DNA of 64,000 nucleotides. Origin: Rhizobium deserti (lineage in GTDB: Bacteria; Pseudomonadota; Alphaproteobacteria; Rhizobiales; Rhizobiaceae). Position 1 is the stretch's first letter. Each line of letters starts with the position of its first letter. The notes below the pieces were generated by a model. The model was not told the DNA's origin. It saw only the letters and a list, made by a program, of their open reading frames with translations, and did not search any database. The translations under genes and the position numbers were made by a program. The DNA lies in NCBI RefSeq assembly GCF_004358025.1, contig NZ_SMTL01000003.1, positions 675,594 to 739,593 of the forward strand, given 5' to 3'. Shown piece after piece: positions 1 to 8,449 of this stretch.

Positions 1-690
1 CTGCGCCAGAGCCTTGAAGATGCGATCCGATCGGGAAAGCTTGAGCACGGCGACGCCCTGCCGGCCGAACGCGACCTGGCCGATTATGCCCATGTCAGCC
101 GCGTCACTGTGCGCAAGGCCGTGGATGACCTCGTCAAGGGTGGCCTGCTGAGCCGCCGGCATGGCTCCGGCACCTTCGTGGTCAAGCCGATGTCGCGGGT
201 CGAGCAGCCGCTGACCCGCCTCACCTCGTTTACCGAAGACATGGCAAGGCGCGGACTGATCACCAGGTCGGAATGGCTGGAGCGCGGACTTTTCCATCCT
301 TCTCCCGAAGAAATGATGATGCTCGGCCTTGCCCCAGGCACCAGCGTCGCACGCATCGGCCGGTTGCGCATCGCCAATGACATGCCGCTGGCGATCGAGC
401 GGGCCAGCATTTCGGCGGAATTCCTGCCGGATCCGGCAGCCGTGACCACATCGCTTTATGCCGAACTGGAAAAGAAGAATGCCCGCCCGGTGCGCGCCAT
501 CCAGCGGATTTCCGCCTGCAACATGAAGAAGGCGGATGCCGGGCTGCTGGCCGTGCCAATCGGCGCGGCGGGACTGTCGATCGAGCGGGTGTCCTATCTG
601 GCCTCGGGCCGGGTGGTGGAACTGACGCGCTCGCTTTACCGCGGCGACGCCTATGATTTCGTGGCCGAGCTCTCGCTCGGCGAAGGGTAA
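1..690 (+). CDS. GntR/HutC-family transcriptional regulator with UTRA domain (5' truncated by window edge)
   Basis: Regulator of the GntR superfamily, HutC/UTRA branch. The frame is open from the first base, so the true start lies outside the window. The visible N-terminus is the second half of the winged helix-turn-helix (LPAERDLADYAHVSRVTVRK) with the wing motif HGSGTFV, followed by a UTRA ligand-binding domain in roughly the last 160 residues (PLTRLTSF start, ERVSYLASGR near the end). It sits 21 bp upstream of a SIS-domain gene and nagA, so it is probably the NagR/NagQ-type local regulator of amino-sugar catabolism, with an amino-sugar phosphate as likely effector. Ligand and name are inferred from neighbours only. 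Confidence 0.88.
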   Translation: MRQSLEDAIRSGKLEHGDALPAERDLADYAHVSRVTVRKAVDDLVKGGLLSRRHGSGTFVVKPMSRVEQPLTRLTSFTEDMARRGLITRSEWLERGLFHPSPEEMMMLGLAPGTSVARIGRLRIANDMPLAIERASISAEFLPDPAAVTTSLYAELEKKNARPVRAIQRISACNMKKADAGLLAVPIGAAGLSIERVSYLASGRVVELTRSLYRGDAYDFVAELSLGEG

Positions 691-711
691 TTTTTCGAGG
701 AAGAGATAAGC

Positions 712-1734
712 ATGCAAACCAATATGCGGCGGGAAATCAGCGAGATCCCCGAGGCGGCAGCCCGGCTGCTGGAACGGTCCTCGGCTGATCTGGCGGCCGC
801 GGGGCGGGCGCTTCGCGACAAGGATCCGGCCTTCCTGATCACCATTGCGCGCGGCTCTTCCGACCATGCCGCAACCTTCATCAAATATGCGGTCGAGCTG
901 ACGGCGGGGCGCCCGGTCGCCTCGCTCGGCCCATCGCTCGCTTCCATCTACGGCGCCAGGCTGAAGCTTTCAGGCGGAGCCGCGATCGCCATTTCGCAAT
1001 CTGGCAAGAGCCCCGATATTGTTGCCATGGCGGAGGCGGCAACGGCGGCCGGTGCCGTCACCGTCGCGCTCACCAACACCCTGCCCTCGCCGATCGCCAG
1101 CGCATCGTCCCATGCGATCGACATCAATGCAGGACCCGAGCTTGCGGTCGCCGCGACGAAGTCCTTCGTCAACTCGATCGTCGCAGGCCTTGCCCTCTTG
1201 TCCGAATGGGTCGGCGACGAGGCGTTGAAGAGCGCACTGCACAGCCTGCCCTCACATCTGGAAAAGGCCGTCCAGCTCGACTGGAGCGAGCTTGCGCAGG
1301 AGCTGGGCGACGTGGATTCTCTCTACATGCTGGGCCGCGGGCCTGCTCTGGCAATTGCCAGCGAGGCCGCGCTGAAGTTCAAGGAAACCTCGAACATGCA
1401 TGCGGAAGCTTATTCGGCGGCGGAAGTGCTGCACGGACCCGTCGCATTGGTCGAGAAGCGGTTTCCCGTGGTCACCTTTGCCGCTCGCGACGCGGCGGAA
1501 GCCTCGGCAGCCGAAATCGCCGATAGCTTAGCGGGCAAGGGAGCGCTGGCCTTTGCAACCTCCGACAAGGTGCAGGCGGCGCGTAGATTGCCTTTTGTGG
1601 GGACCGGTCACCCTCTCACCGATGCGCTGGCTTTGATCCTGCCCTTCTATGGCTTTGTGGAAGCATGGTCGCGCGCCAAGGGCTTCAATCCGGATGCGCC
1701 TGTTGCGCTGAAGAAGGTCACCGAGACGCTATGA
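712..1734 (+). CDS. SIS-domain protein, probable glucosamine-6-phosphate deaminase (NagB-II type)
   Basis: 340-residue protein with two tandem SIS (sugar isomerase) domains, the layout of the isomerase half of GlmS without the glutaminase domain. Visible motifs are ARGSSDHAATF (first sugar-phosphate loop), ISQSGKSPDIV, the second-domain LGRGPALAIASEAALKFKET and the C-terminal GFNPDAPVALKKVTETL typical of GlmS/AgaS/NagB-II proteins. The product probably converts glucosamine-6-phosphate to fructose-6-phosphate and ammonia, following NagA in the pathway. Its stop overlaps the nagA start as ATGA, which indicates translational coupling. A classical NagB fold is absent from the visible operon, which supports this role; an alternative is another amino-sugar isomerase. 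Confidence 0.85.
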   Translation: MQTNMRREISEIPEAAARLLERSSADLAAAGRALRDKDPAFLITIARGSSDHAATFIKYAVELTAGRPVASLGPSLASIYGARLKLSGGAAIAISQSGKSPDIVAMAEAATAAGAVTVALTNTLPSPIASASSHAIDINAGPELAVAATKSFVNSIVAGLALLSEWVGDEALKSALHSLPSHLEKAVQLDWSELAQELGDVDSLYMLGRGPALAIASEAALKFKETSNMHAEAYSAAEVLHGPVALVEKRFPVVTFAARDAAEASAAEIADSLAGKGALAFATSDKVQAARRLPFVGTGHPLTDALALILPFYGFVEAWSRAKGFNPDAPVALKKVTETL

Positions 1735-2891
1735 CTTTTCGCAAGGCCGTTACCGGCGCCCGCATATTCGACAGCATGGTCTGGCACGATAATGCGGCGC
1801 TCGTTCTTTCGCAGGGCAAGATCGAGAGGATCATGCCGATCGCCGATCTGCCGCCGGATATTGAGATCGTCCGTGCGGGCGGCGGCCTGGTCGCGCCCGG
1901 CTTCATCGACCTGCAGGTCAATGGCGGCGGCGGCGTGCTTCTGAACGAGGCGCCGACGGTTGCAGGCATTGCCCGGATCTGCCAGGCGCATGCGCAATTC
2001 GGCACGACCGGCCTGCTGCCGACGCTGATCACCGATACGCCGGAGATCACTGCCGCTGCGATCGAGGCGGGCAAGCAGGCCAAGGATCAGGGCGTGCCGG
2101 GCTTTCTCGGCCTGCATCTGGAAGGGCCCCATCTTTCCGTCGGCCGCAAGGGCGCTCACGACCCGCGACTGATCCGCCCGATGGAAGAGAAGGATATCGA
2201 GCTTATCCTGTCCTGCCGGGGTCGTTTCGATGCCCTGATGACCACGATTGCCCCGGAAAACGTGTCGCTCGTACAGGTGGCAAGGCTTGCGGGAGCCGGC
2301 TTCATCGTCAGCATCGGCCATACGGACAGCAGCTACGCGACAGCGCACGCCTATGCGCAGGCCGGCGCTCGCACCGTCACCCACCTCTTCAATGCAATGA
2401 GCCCGCTCGCCCATCGCGAGCCGGGTCTCGTCGGCGCGGCTCTCGATATCGGCACGCTTCACGTCGGCATCATCGCGGATGGCATCCATGTCCATCCGGC
2501 CGCCATGGGTGTCGCTTTGCGCGGCAAGAACGGGCCGGCCAAGATCTTCATCGTCACCGATGCCATGTCGCCGATCGGCACCGATCTCACCAGCTTTACC
2601 CTGAACGCCCGCGAAATCCTGCGCCGCGACGGTCGCCTCACGCTTGCCGACGGAACCTTGGCCGGCGCCGATATCGATATGGCTGCATCGGTCCGCTTCG
2701 TGCATGAGGCGCTCGGCCTGCCGGTCGAGGAAGCCTTGCGCATGGCCTCGGCCTATCCGGCGCAGGCCGCCCGGCTCCACCATCGCAAGGGCGCACTGAA
2801 GCCAGGCTACGATGCAGATTTTATTCTTCTGTCGGAGGATCTGCACGTGAATGCGACCTGGATCGGCGGCAATCTCGCCTATGATTCTTAG
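1731..2891 (+). CDS. nagA: N-acetylglucosamine-6-phosphate deacetylase
   Basis: Amidohydrolase that removes acetate from GlcNAc-6-phosphate in the cytoplasm to give glucosamine-6-phosphate. The 386-residue length fits NagA. Motifs in order: PGFIDLQVNG near residue 60, HLEGPHLS with the metal-binding glutamate, GHTDSSY and THLFNAMSP with metal/substrate histidines, DGIHVHP, and the catalytic aspartate in VTDAMSP. The start chosen is the ATG that overlaps the previous stop (ATGA); a longer in-frame reading would begin inside the SIS gene and adds residues unlike NagA. The 3' end overlaps the convergent sensor kinase gene by four bases. It is the second catabolic enzyme of the GntR-SIS-nagA operon. 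Confidence 0.95.
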   Translation: MTFRKAVTGARIFDSMVWHDNAALVLSQGKIERIMPIADLPPDIEIVRAGGGLVAPGFIDLQVNGGGGVLLNEAPTVAGIARICQAHAQFGTTGLLPTLITDTPEITAAAIEAGKQAKDQGVPGFLGLHLEGPHLSVGRKGAHDPRLIRPMEEKDIELILSCRGRFDALMTTIAPENVSLVQVARLAGAGFIVSIGHTDSSYATAHAYAQAGARTVTHLFNAMSPLAHREPGLVGAALDIGTLHVGIIADGIHVHPAAMGVALRGKNGPAKIFIVTDAMSPIGTDLTSFTLNAREILRRDGRLTLADGTLAGADIDMAASVRFVHEALGLPVEEALRMASAYPAQAARLHHRKGALKPGYDADFILLSEDLHVNATWIGGNLAYDS

Positions 2892-4270
2892 CTGGCTACC
2901 AAAAATGCAACCGTCACCTTCAACCCTTTGCCGCCGGAGCCTTCCGATAAGGTGACGGCGGCACCGTGCAGGCGGGCGATCTCCTCGACAATCGGCAGAC
3001 CGAGCCCGGTGCCGGACAGATCGCTGCGGCCACCCCGCTCGAAGCGCCTCAGCACGGCGGCGCGCTTGTCCGTTGCGATGCCTGGGCCGTCGTCCTCGAC
3101 TTCAAGCACTGCCGACTGATCGACCCTCCTCACCCTGACGGTGATTTCGGCACCGCTGCCGGCATAAAGCAGGGCATTGTTGATGAGGTTCTTCAGAAGC
3201 TCGACGATCAGCAGCGGTTCAGCCAGCACGGACAACTCGCCATCACCCTCGAAACCCAGATCCAGGCCGGCTTCGGAAGCCTGCGGCACATGGTCGGCTG
3301 TTGCCGAACGGGCCAGTCCGACGAGATCGACCGGCTGCATGGAAGCGGCCCGGGTTGCGGCGTCGATCTTCGCCATCAGCAGAAGCTGGGCGAGCAGGCG
3401 TTCCGCATCGCCGACGGCCTCATCCGCCTTGCGAGCGGCTGCCCTCGCTTGATCGAGCGTCACCGCACGGTCCGCCAGCGCCAGCTGGGTGCGGATGATG
3501 GCGAGCGGCGTGCGCAGCTGATGGCTGGCATTGCCGGTAAAGTGGCGCAGCGCCTCGAGCGCGCCCTCGAGCCGCACCATGAAGGAATTGACCGTGTCGA
3601 CCAGGCCCTGCACCTCGCTCGGCACCCGCTGGCGGATCGGGTGGAGATCATCCGGACTGCGCTCGGCGATCGCCTCGCTGAAACGGTAGAGCGGCCGCAG
3701 CGACAGCGTCACCGCCACCCAGACAATCACGGCCGCCCCGGCAATCATGAAGAGCAGCCTGAGCGCCGAGCGGATCAGGATCGTTCGGGTCAGTTGCTGG
3801 CGGGCAATGGTGGTTTCGGCAACGGTCACGGTAAAGGGAACCGACCGGATGCCGGTCGAAGCGGAACGGGCAAGCGACGCCACCCGGATCGGCTCGCCGC
3901 GAAAGGCTGCGTTTTCGAAGGCGGCCGCCTGTCCCTCGCGCCTCGGGATCGAGGGCAGGTTCTGGTAGCCGGTGATAAAGGTGCCGGGCGGTCCGTCGAC
4001 CCGGTAAAAAACCCGGTCCTGCGCCGCCGAGGTCAGCATTTCGAGCGCGACATAGGGGATGTCGACCTCCAGCGAGCCGTTTTCGGCAACGATCACCCGT
4101 TCGGCAATGGCCAGCGCCGAGCCGGCCAGCACCCGGTCGGAGACCTCGTTTGCTGTATCCACCGCTTCGTCCCAGGTGTCGGCCATGGCGATCGTGCCGA
4201 TCACCGCTGTCGCGATCAGCAGCCAGGCAAGCAGCCTGCGGCGCAGCGAATAGACCCCTGCCGGCGTCAT
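2888..4270 (-). CDS. tctE: Sensor histidine kinase, TctE type
   Basis: 460-residue membrane histidine kinase. A transmembrane helix at about residues 12-30, a periplasmic stretch to about 163 resembling the two-component sensor kinase N-terminal domain of TctE proteins, a second helix at about 166-190, a HAMP-like region, then HisKA with the phosphoacceptor His250 in NASHQLRTPLA, and HATPase_c with N box LLKNLINNALLYA, G1 DDGPGI and G2 GTGLGLPIVEEIARLHG. The start overlaps the response-regulator stop by four bases, so both are one transcription unit. The tctCBA genes 4 kb away on the other strand suggest it senses a tricarboxylate or related carboxylate; the name rests on that context and the domain order. 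Confidence 0.85.
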   Translation of the reverse strand: MTPAGVYSLRRRLLAWLLIATAVIGTIAMADTWDEAVDTANEVSDRVLAGSALAIAERVIVAENGSLEVDIPYVALEMLTSAAQDRVFYRVDGPPGTFITGYQNLPSIPRREGQAAAFENAAFRGEPIRVASLARSASTGIRSVPFTVTVAETTIARQQLTRTILIRSALRLLFMIAGAAVIVWVAVTLSLRPLYRFSEAIAERSPDDLHPIRQRVPSEVQGLVDTVNSFMVRLEGALEALRHFTGNASHQLRTPLAIIRTQLALADRAVTLDQARAAARKADEAVGDAERLLAQLLLMAKIDAATRAASMQPVDLVGLARSATADHVPQASEAGLDLGFEGDGELSVLAEPLLIVELLKNLINNALLYAGSGAEITVRVRRVDQSAVLEVEDDGPGIATDKRAAVLRRFERGGRSDLSGTGLGLPIVEEIARLHGAAVTLSEGSGGKGLKVTVAFLVAS

Positions 4271-4944
4271 TCGGCCGCCGCCCCGCGTTCGAGATAATAA
4301 CCTATGCCACGGGCCGTCTTGACCGTCAGCCCGTGCGGCGCGAGCCGGCGCCGCAATCGGCTGACATATTGCTCGATCGCATTGGCCGACAGATCCTCGT
4401 CGAAACCGGTCAGTGAGCGAATGATGGCATCCTTGGAAACCACCTTGCCGGCCCGCAGGAACAGGAGTTCGAGCAGGGCCACTTCGCGGGCCGGAAGATC
4501 GAGCGGCACGCCCTCGCTGGCAAAGGCCCGCGATGTCAGATCAAAGGTGATGCCGCCATAGGTGACGATGGAACTGCGCAAGCCGGCATGGCGGCGAAGC
4601 AGGACGCGGATGCGCGCCTCGAATTCCGGCACGTCGAAGGGCTTGATCATGTAGTCGTCGGCACCGAGATCGAGCCCCTTGACCCGCTCTTCCGGCGCGC
4701 CCCGGGCAGTTAGGATCATCACCGCCGCCCCGTTCTGCCGCGCCCGCATGGCGCGCAGCACGTCCAGCCCGTCCATTTCCGGCAGGTTGAGATCGAGGAT
4801 GACCAGATCATAGGCCTCCGCTGCGGCTGCCGCTTCGGCGGACAGGCCGTCGGCGACGAGGTCGACGACATAGCCGCTCCCACGCAGGATCGCCGCCAGC
4901 CCTTCGGCCAGCGCGCGATTGTCCTCCACCAGAAGAATGCGCAC
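4267..4944 (-). CDS. tctD: OmpR-family response regulator, TctD type
   Basis: 225-residue response regulator: receiver domain (VRILLVEDNRALAEG, acidic pair near residues 7-8, phosphoacceptor Asp51 in LVILDLNLPEMDG, Lys in MIKPFD) followed by an OmpR/PhoB winged helix (LPAREVALLELL, VSRLRRRL, TARGIGYYL). The GTG at 4944 is preferred because the receiver strand begins immediately with VRILLVED; the longer ATG reading adds 18 unconserved residues. It is coupled to the downstream kinase gene by an ATGA overlap. It probably activates tctCBA; an 11-bp-spaced direct repeat upstream of tctC is a candidate target. Confidence 0.9.
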   Translation of the reverse strand: MRILLVEDNRALAEGLAAILRGSGYVVDLVADGLSAEAAAAAEAYDLVILDLNLPEMDGLDVLRAMRARQNGAAVMILTARGAPEERVKGLDLGADDYMIKPFDVPEFEARIRVLLRRHAGLRSSIVTYGGITFDLTSRAFASEGVPLDLPAREVALLELLFLRAGKVVSKDAIIRSLTGFDEDLSANAIEQYVSRLRRRLAPHGLTVKTARGIGYYLERGAAAE

Positions 4945-5017
4945 CCGATCATGTCCCCGTTGCGGCCCCGTTTTACAGGCAAGCGTCCCGGAAGTCACGG
5001 ATGGGCTGGGGCTATGG

Positions 5018-5527
5018 TTACGGGGCGCGGCCGATATAATCCATCTTGCCGACCGGCACGCCCTTGTGGCGCAGGATGGCGTAGGCGGTCGTCACGTGGA
5101 AATAGAAGTTGGGCAGGGCGAAGCCGAGGACATAGGTCTTGCCGGTAAAGGTGGTCGATCCGCTGCGGGTCTTGACGACCACTTCCGCTTCCTCGCGGCC
5201 GCTCATGCTGGCCGGATCGACGGCCTTCAGGAAGGCCACCGTCTTTTCGATGCGGGCATGCAGGTCGGCAAAGCTTGCCTCCTCGTCCGCCATCGGCAGG
5301 TTTTCGATCTGGCCAACCCGGACAGGCACGAATTTGGCGCTGTCGCTGGCCCGCTGGATCTGGCCGGTCAGCGGCAGCATATCCTCGTAAAGGCGGGCCT
5401 GAAGCAGGTCTTCATGGGCCATGCCTTTTTCGTCGGCGAAGGCTTCGCCTTTCCTGAGGATCTCGCTCAGATTGTCGAGGGCACGGAGGAAGGCGGGAAC
5501 GGTGACGTCATGCAGGGAAAGCGACAT
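5018..5527 (-). CDS. DUF1993 family protein
   Basis: 169-residue protein of the DUF1993 family, four-helix proteins of unknown role that resemble DinB-like metal-binding bundles in size. Recognised from the N-terminus MSLSLHDVTVPAFLRALDNL, the ARLYEDMLPLTGQI segment, the AFLKAVDP stretch and the C-terminal LPNFYFHVTTAYAILRHKGV. The ATG at 5527 starts exactly at the conserved MSLSL; upstream in-frame codons are ignored. It lies upstream of tctD on the same strand with a 73-bp gap, so co-transcription with tctDE is possible, but there is no functional reason to link them. Confidence 0.85.
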   Translation of the reverse strand: MSLSLHDVTVPAFLRALDNLSEILRKGEAFADEKGMAHEDLLQARLYEDMLPLTGQIQRASDSAKFVPVRVGQIENLPMADEEASFADLHARIEKTVAFLKAVDPASMSGREEAEVVVKTRSGSTTFTGKTYVLGFALPNFYFHVTTAYAILRHKGVPVGKMDYIGRAP

Positions 5528-5699
5528 GGAGGAAACCTCTTGTGCAGCGAGCACCGGACCTCCGGCGCCAAGGCGGAGCAGAGGTAAGGACAGCCGCGAC
5601 CAAAACAAGCCGGCTGCAACGGCGGTCCTGCCGACGTGGCAGGAATGTCACGTCGTTGCGGTGCTTGTCGCTGGAAGCCGGCTCAGGCATTGTTTGCCG

Positions 5700-6770
5700 A
5701 TGAAACCGATCGCCTTCGCCTTGCTGGCCGCCCTTGTCCTTCCCACCGCGGCCTGGGCCGAAACCACCCTGTTTGCGCCTGTCTCCGGCCGCAGCGACGC
5801 GCCGGTCCTGACTGTTTACTCCTCGCTGGACGAGCCGCTTGCCAAGCCGATGATCGCCGGCTTCCAGGCCGCCAACCCGGATGTGGCGGTCCGCTACGAG
5901 GAAATGCTGACAGGCGAGATCTTCGACCGGATCGTGCAGGAAACCGACCACGGCGGCAAAACCGCGGATTTTGCTTTCTCCTCGGCCATGGACCTGCAGG
6001 TAAAGCTTGCCAATGACGGCTATGCCCAGCGGAGCGACTTGCCGATGAGCACCGCCTGGCCGGTCTGGGCCAACTGGCGCAATACGGCTTATGCCCTGAC
6101 ATTCGAGCCGGCCGTCTTCGTCTACCACAAGCCGAGCTTCAAGACTTCGCCGCCGCCGTCCACGCGGGCCGAACTGGTCGACTTCCTGCAGCGCCGCGGC
6201 GATGCGGTCTACGGGCGGATCGGCACCTATGACATCGAGCGCTCCGGCGTCGGCTTCCTCTTCATGTCTCGGGACCAGGAGCAGTTCGGCGATATCTGGT
6301 CGGTCATCCGCGCCATGGGCGCCGGCGGCGTCAAGCTTTACTCGACCAGCCAGGCGATCCTCGAACGCGTTGCCGACGGCCGCTTCCTGCTCGGCTACAA
6401 TATCCTCGGCTCCTATGCGGCCGACTGGGCCTCCCGCCACCCGGATGTCGGCATCCTGCTGCCCAAGGACTATACCGTCGTCATGTCGCGCATCGGGCTG
6501 GTGCCGCAGGCGGCGGCGGCGCCGGATCTCGGCAAGCGCTATCTGCAGTTCTTCATGTCGAAGGAAGGCCAGACGATCATGGCGCGCGAGCTGCAGATCC
6601 CCGCCGTCAGCCCGGAAGTGGCAGGCGACAATACGGCGACGACGATGCGCGAAATGCTCGGGGGACAATTGAAGCCGGTTCCGGTCAGCCTCGGCCTGAT
6701 GGTTTATCTCGACCAGGTCAAGCGGGCGCGGCTGATCTCCCGCTGGAACGACGAGCTGAGGCTGCGATGA
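5700..6770 (+). CDS. Periplasmic substrate-binding protein (family 1, iron/organophosphate-like), orphan, possibly a sensory partner of TctDE
   Basis: 356-residue secreted binding protein. The signal peptide (MKPIAFALLAALVLPTAAWA) is followed by LTVYSSLDEPLAKPMIAGF, the entry of extracellular solute-binding family 1 proteins related to iron(III), 2-aminoethylphosphonate and phosphoglycerate binders. LSTSQAILERVADG-like and GYNILGSYA segments line up with the hinge region of that group. There are no permease or ATPase genes beside it. It is divergent from the tctD side and lies upstream of tctCBA, so it may present ligand to the TctE sensor rather than feed an ABC transporter. That role is inference. 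The ATG at 5700 gives a correct signal peptide; upstream codons do not. Confidence 0.8.
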   Translation: MKPIAFALLAALVLPTAAWAETTLFAPVSGRSDAPVLTVYSSLDEPLAKPMIAGFQAANPDVAVRYEEMLTGEIFDRIVQETDHGGKTADFAFSSAMDLQVKLANDGYAQRSDLPMSTAWPVWANWRNTAYALTFEPAVFVYHKPSFKTSPPPSTRAELVDFLQRRGDAVYGRIGTYDIERSGVGFLFMSRDQEQFGDIWSVIRAMGAGGVKLYSTSQAILERVADGRFLLGYNILGSYAADWASRHPDVGILLPKDYTVVMSRIGLVPQAAAAPDLGKRYLQFFMSKEGQTIMARELQIPAVSPEVAGDNTATTMREMLGGQLKPVPVSLGLMVYLDQVKRARLISRWNDELRLR

Positions 6771-6825
6771 CCATAAAATCGGTTGCAAGTGGCAATCTGC
6801 TGCTGTCAGAATGGGATGTCGCGGA

Positions 6826-6845
6826 AAATGTCAGCTAAATGTCAG
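6826..6845 (+). promoter_or_regulatory. Tandem direct repeat AAATGTCAG, 11-bp period, candidate response-regulator site
   Basis: Two exact copies of AAATGTCAG begin at 6826 and 6837, one helical turn apart, about 150 bp before tctC. A further TGTCAG lies at 6804. OmpR-family regulators commonly bind head-to-tail half sites at this spacing, so this is a candidate TctD operator. Binding is inference. Confidence 0.5.
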
Positions 6846-6992
6846 GTTGATATGCTGGCTTAGGCCATTCGGTACCGTGGAGGCGGGACCCGATCAACGA
6901 CGGGAGGCTGCCACAGCGGTGATCGCTGCCGGCCTTCCTTCGTTCAGCTCATAACAGCCGCGTCCGCAGTGACGCCAACGGAGGAATACCCC

Positions 6993-7937
6993 TTGAAACA
7001 CTTTATTCTTGCTTCCATTCTGGCTGGCGCGATGGCGCTGCCGGCCTATGCCGCCGATTACTCGATCATGGCGCCGGCCGCTCCCGGCGGCGGCTGGGAC
7101 CAGACTGCCCGCTCGCTGCAGACCGCCCTGCAGAAAGAAAAGATTTCCAACCGCGTGCAGGTGATGAACGTCCCCGGCGCCGGCGGCACGATCGGTATCG
7201 CCCAGTTCGCCAGCCAGCAGAAGGGCAATCCGAACGCTCTGATGGTCGGCGGCTATGTCATGGTCGGCGCGATCCTCACCAACAAGTCGCCAGTGACCTT
7301 GAAGGACGTCACGCCGATTGCCCGCCTGACCGGCGAATATGAAGCCATCGTCGTGCCGGCCTCGTCCGAGATTAAGACGATCGGCGATCTTGTCGCCAAG
7401 CTGAAGGAAAATCCGGGCGCCGTGTCCTGGGGCGGCGGCTCCGCCGGCGGTACCGACCACATCGCCACCGGCCTGATCGCCAAGGCTGCCGGCGTCGATC
7501 CGACCAAGATCAACTACATCGCCTTTTCGGGCGGCGGCGAAGCACTGGCCGCCATTCTCGGCAGCCAGGTCACGGCCGGCATCTCCTCCTTTGGCGAATT
7601 CGAGTCGCAGATCAAGGCCGGCTCGCTGCGCCTGCTGGCAGTCTCTTCCGAACAGCGCATCCAGGGCGTCGATGCACCGACGCTGAAGGAATCCAAGCTG
7701 GATGTGGTAATCCAGAACTGGCGCATGGTGGCCGCGGCTCCGGGCATTTCGGCCGAACAGAAGGCAGCGATCCTGGCCGACTTCGAGAAGCTCGAAAAGT
7801 CCGCAACCTGGCAGGAAACCATGAAGACCAAGGGCTGGGCCGATACGTACCTCGCCGGTCCTGCCTTCGAAGAGCAACTTGCCAAGGACATCGCGTCCAC
7901 AGAAACCATTCTTAAGGACATCGGACTCGTCAAATGA
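6993..7937 (+). CDS. tctC: Tripartite tricarboxylate transporter, periplasmic binding protein TctC
   Basis: 314-residue periplasmic receptor of the TTT (TctABC) family. A short signal peptide ends at PAYAAD; then [19 protein letters not shown] is the diagnostic first ligand loop, with GTIGIAQF and [14 protein letters not shown] further on, all family hallmarks. The start is a TTG at 6993 preceded by GGAGGA at 6981-6986; the longer reading lacks a ribosome site and spoils the signal peptide. The substrate is likely citrate or another carboxylate, but TctC paralogues are broad. Its stop overlaps tctB (ATGA). Probably controlled by the TctDE system encoded nearby. Confidence 0.93.
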   Translation: MKHFILASILAGAMALPAYAADYSIMAPAAPGGGWDQTARSLQTALQKEKISNRVQVMNVPGAGGTIGIAQFASQQKGNPNALMVGGYVMVGAILTNKSPVTLKDVTPIARLTGEYEAIVVPASSEIKTIGDLVAKLKENPGAVSWGGGSAGGTDHIATGLIAKAAGVDPTKINYIAFSGGGEALAAILGSQVTAGISSFGEFESQIKAGSLRLLAVSSEQRIQGVDAPTLKESKLDVVIQNWRMVAAAPGISAEQKAAILADFEKLEKSATWQETMKTKGWADTYLAGPAFEEQLAKDIASTETILKDIGLVK

Positions 7938-8428
7938 GCCTCGACAAGACACCATCGACAAGCATGCAGCGCCGCCCTGATTGGGCGGCGCTTGTTATTG
8001 CAGCCATTCTCCTCGTCCTCGCCGGCGTCATTCTTTTCGATGTGTCGCGTCTGCGCGATCTCGGCGGCTATTCCCAGGTCGGTCCCGCAACCGTTCCCGG
8101 CTGGATCGCCTATGGACTGATCGGCCTGGCGATCTGGACGGTCGTCGCCGCCTTCCGCGGCGATTTCCCGGTTCGCGAAAAGCAGGAAGTGAAGCCGGTC
8201 GTCTGGATCGTGGCGGGCCTTGCGGCCCAGATGCTGCTCATCCGCCCGCTTGGCTTTTCGATCGCCACCGGCATCCTGTTCGGCCTGACCGCGGCGGGCT
8301 TCGGCGCCCGTAGGCTGTGGATCAGCATCCCGATCGCGATCGTCATCTGTCTTGCCATCTGGTGGGTATTCTCGGTCGTTCTTTCGCTTTCGCTTCCCGC
8401 CGGCCCGCTGGAAAACCTCCTCCAGTGA
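7934..8428 (+). CDS. tctB: Tripartite tricarboxylate transporter, small membrane subunit TctB
   Basis: 164-residue membrane protein with four predicted helices: about 17-36 (AALVIAAILLVLAGVILF), 56-75, 95-112 and 122-150, the pattern of TctB. FDVSRLRDLGGYSQVGPATVPGW matches the conserved loop after the first helix, where the small subunit contacts TctA. Start codon overlaps the tctC stop and the next gene, tctA, follows 21 bp later with a GAG-rich ribosome site. Small subunits of this family vary widely, so the assignment leans on position as well as topology. Confidence 0.9.
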   Translation: MSLDKTPSTSMQRRPDWAALVIAAILLVLAGVILFDVSRLRDLGGYSQVGPATVPGWIAYGLIGLAIWTVVAAFRGDFPVREKQEVKPVVWIVAGLAAQMLLIRPLGFSIATGILFGLTAAGFGARRLWISIPIAIVICLAIWWVFSVVLSLSLPAGPLENLLQ

Positions 8429-8449
8429 CACGCCCCAGAGAGTAAGATC

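Noticed and set aside
2966..4297. Long plus-strand reading frame (443 codons) across the kinase gene.
   Set aside because: It is the antisense of tctE, a common artefact of GC-rich coding DNA; its translation shows no family motifs.
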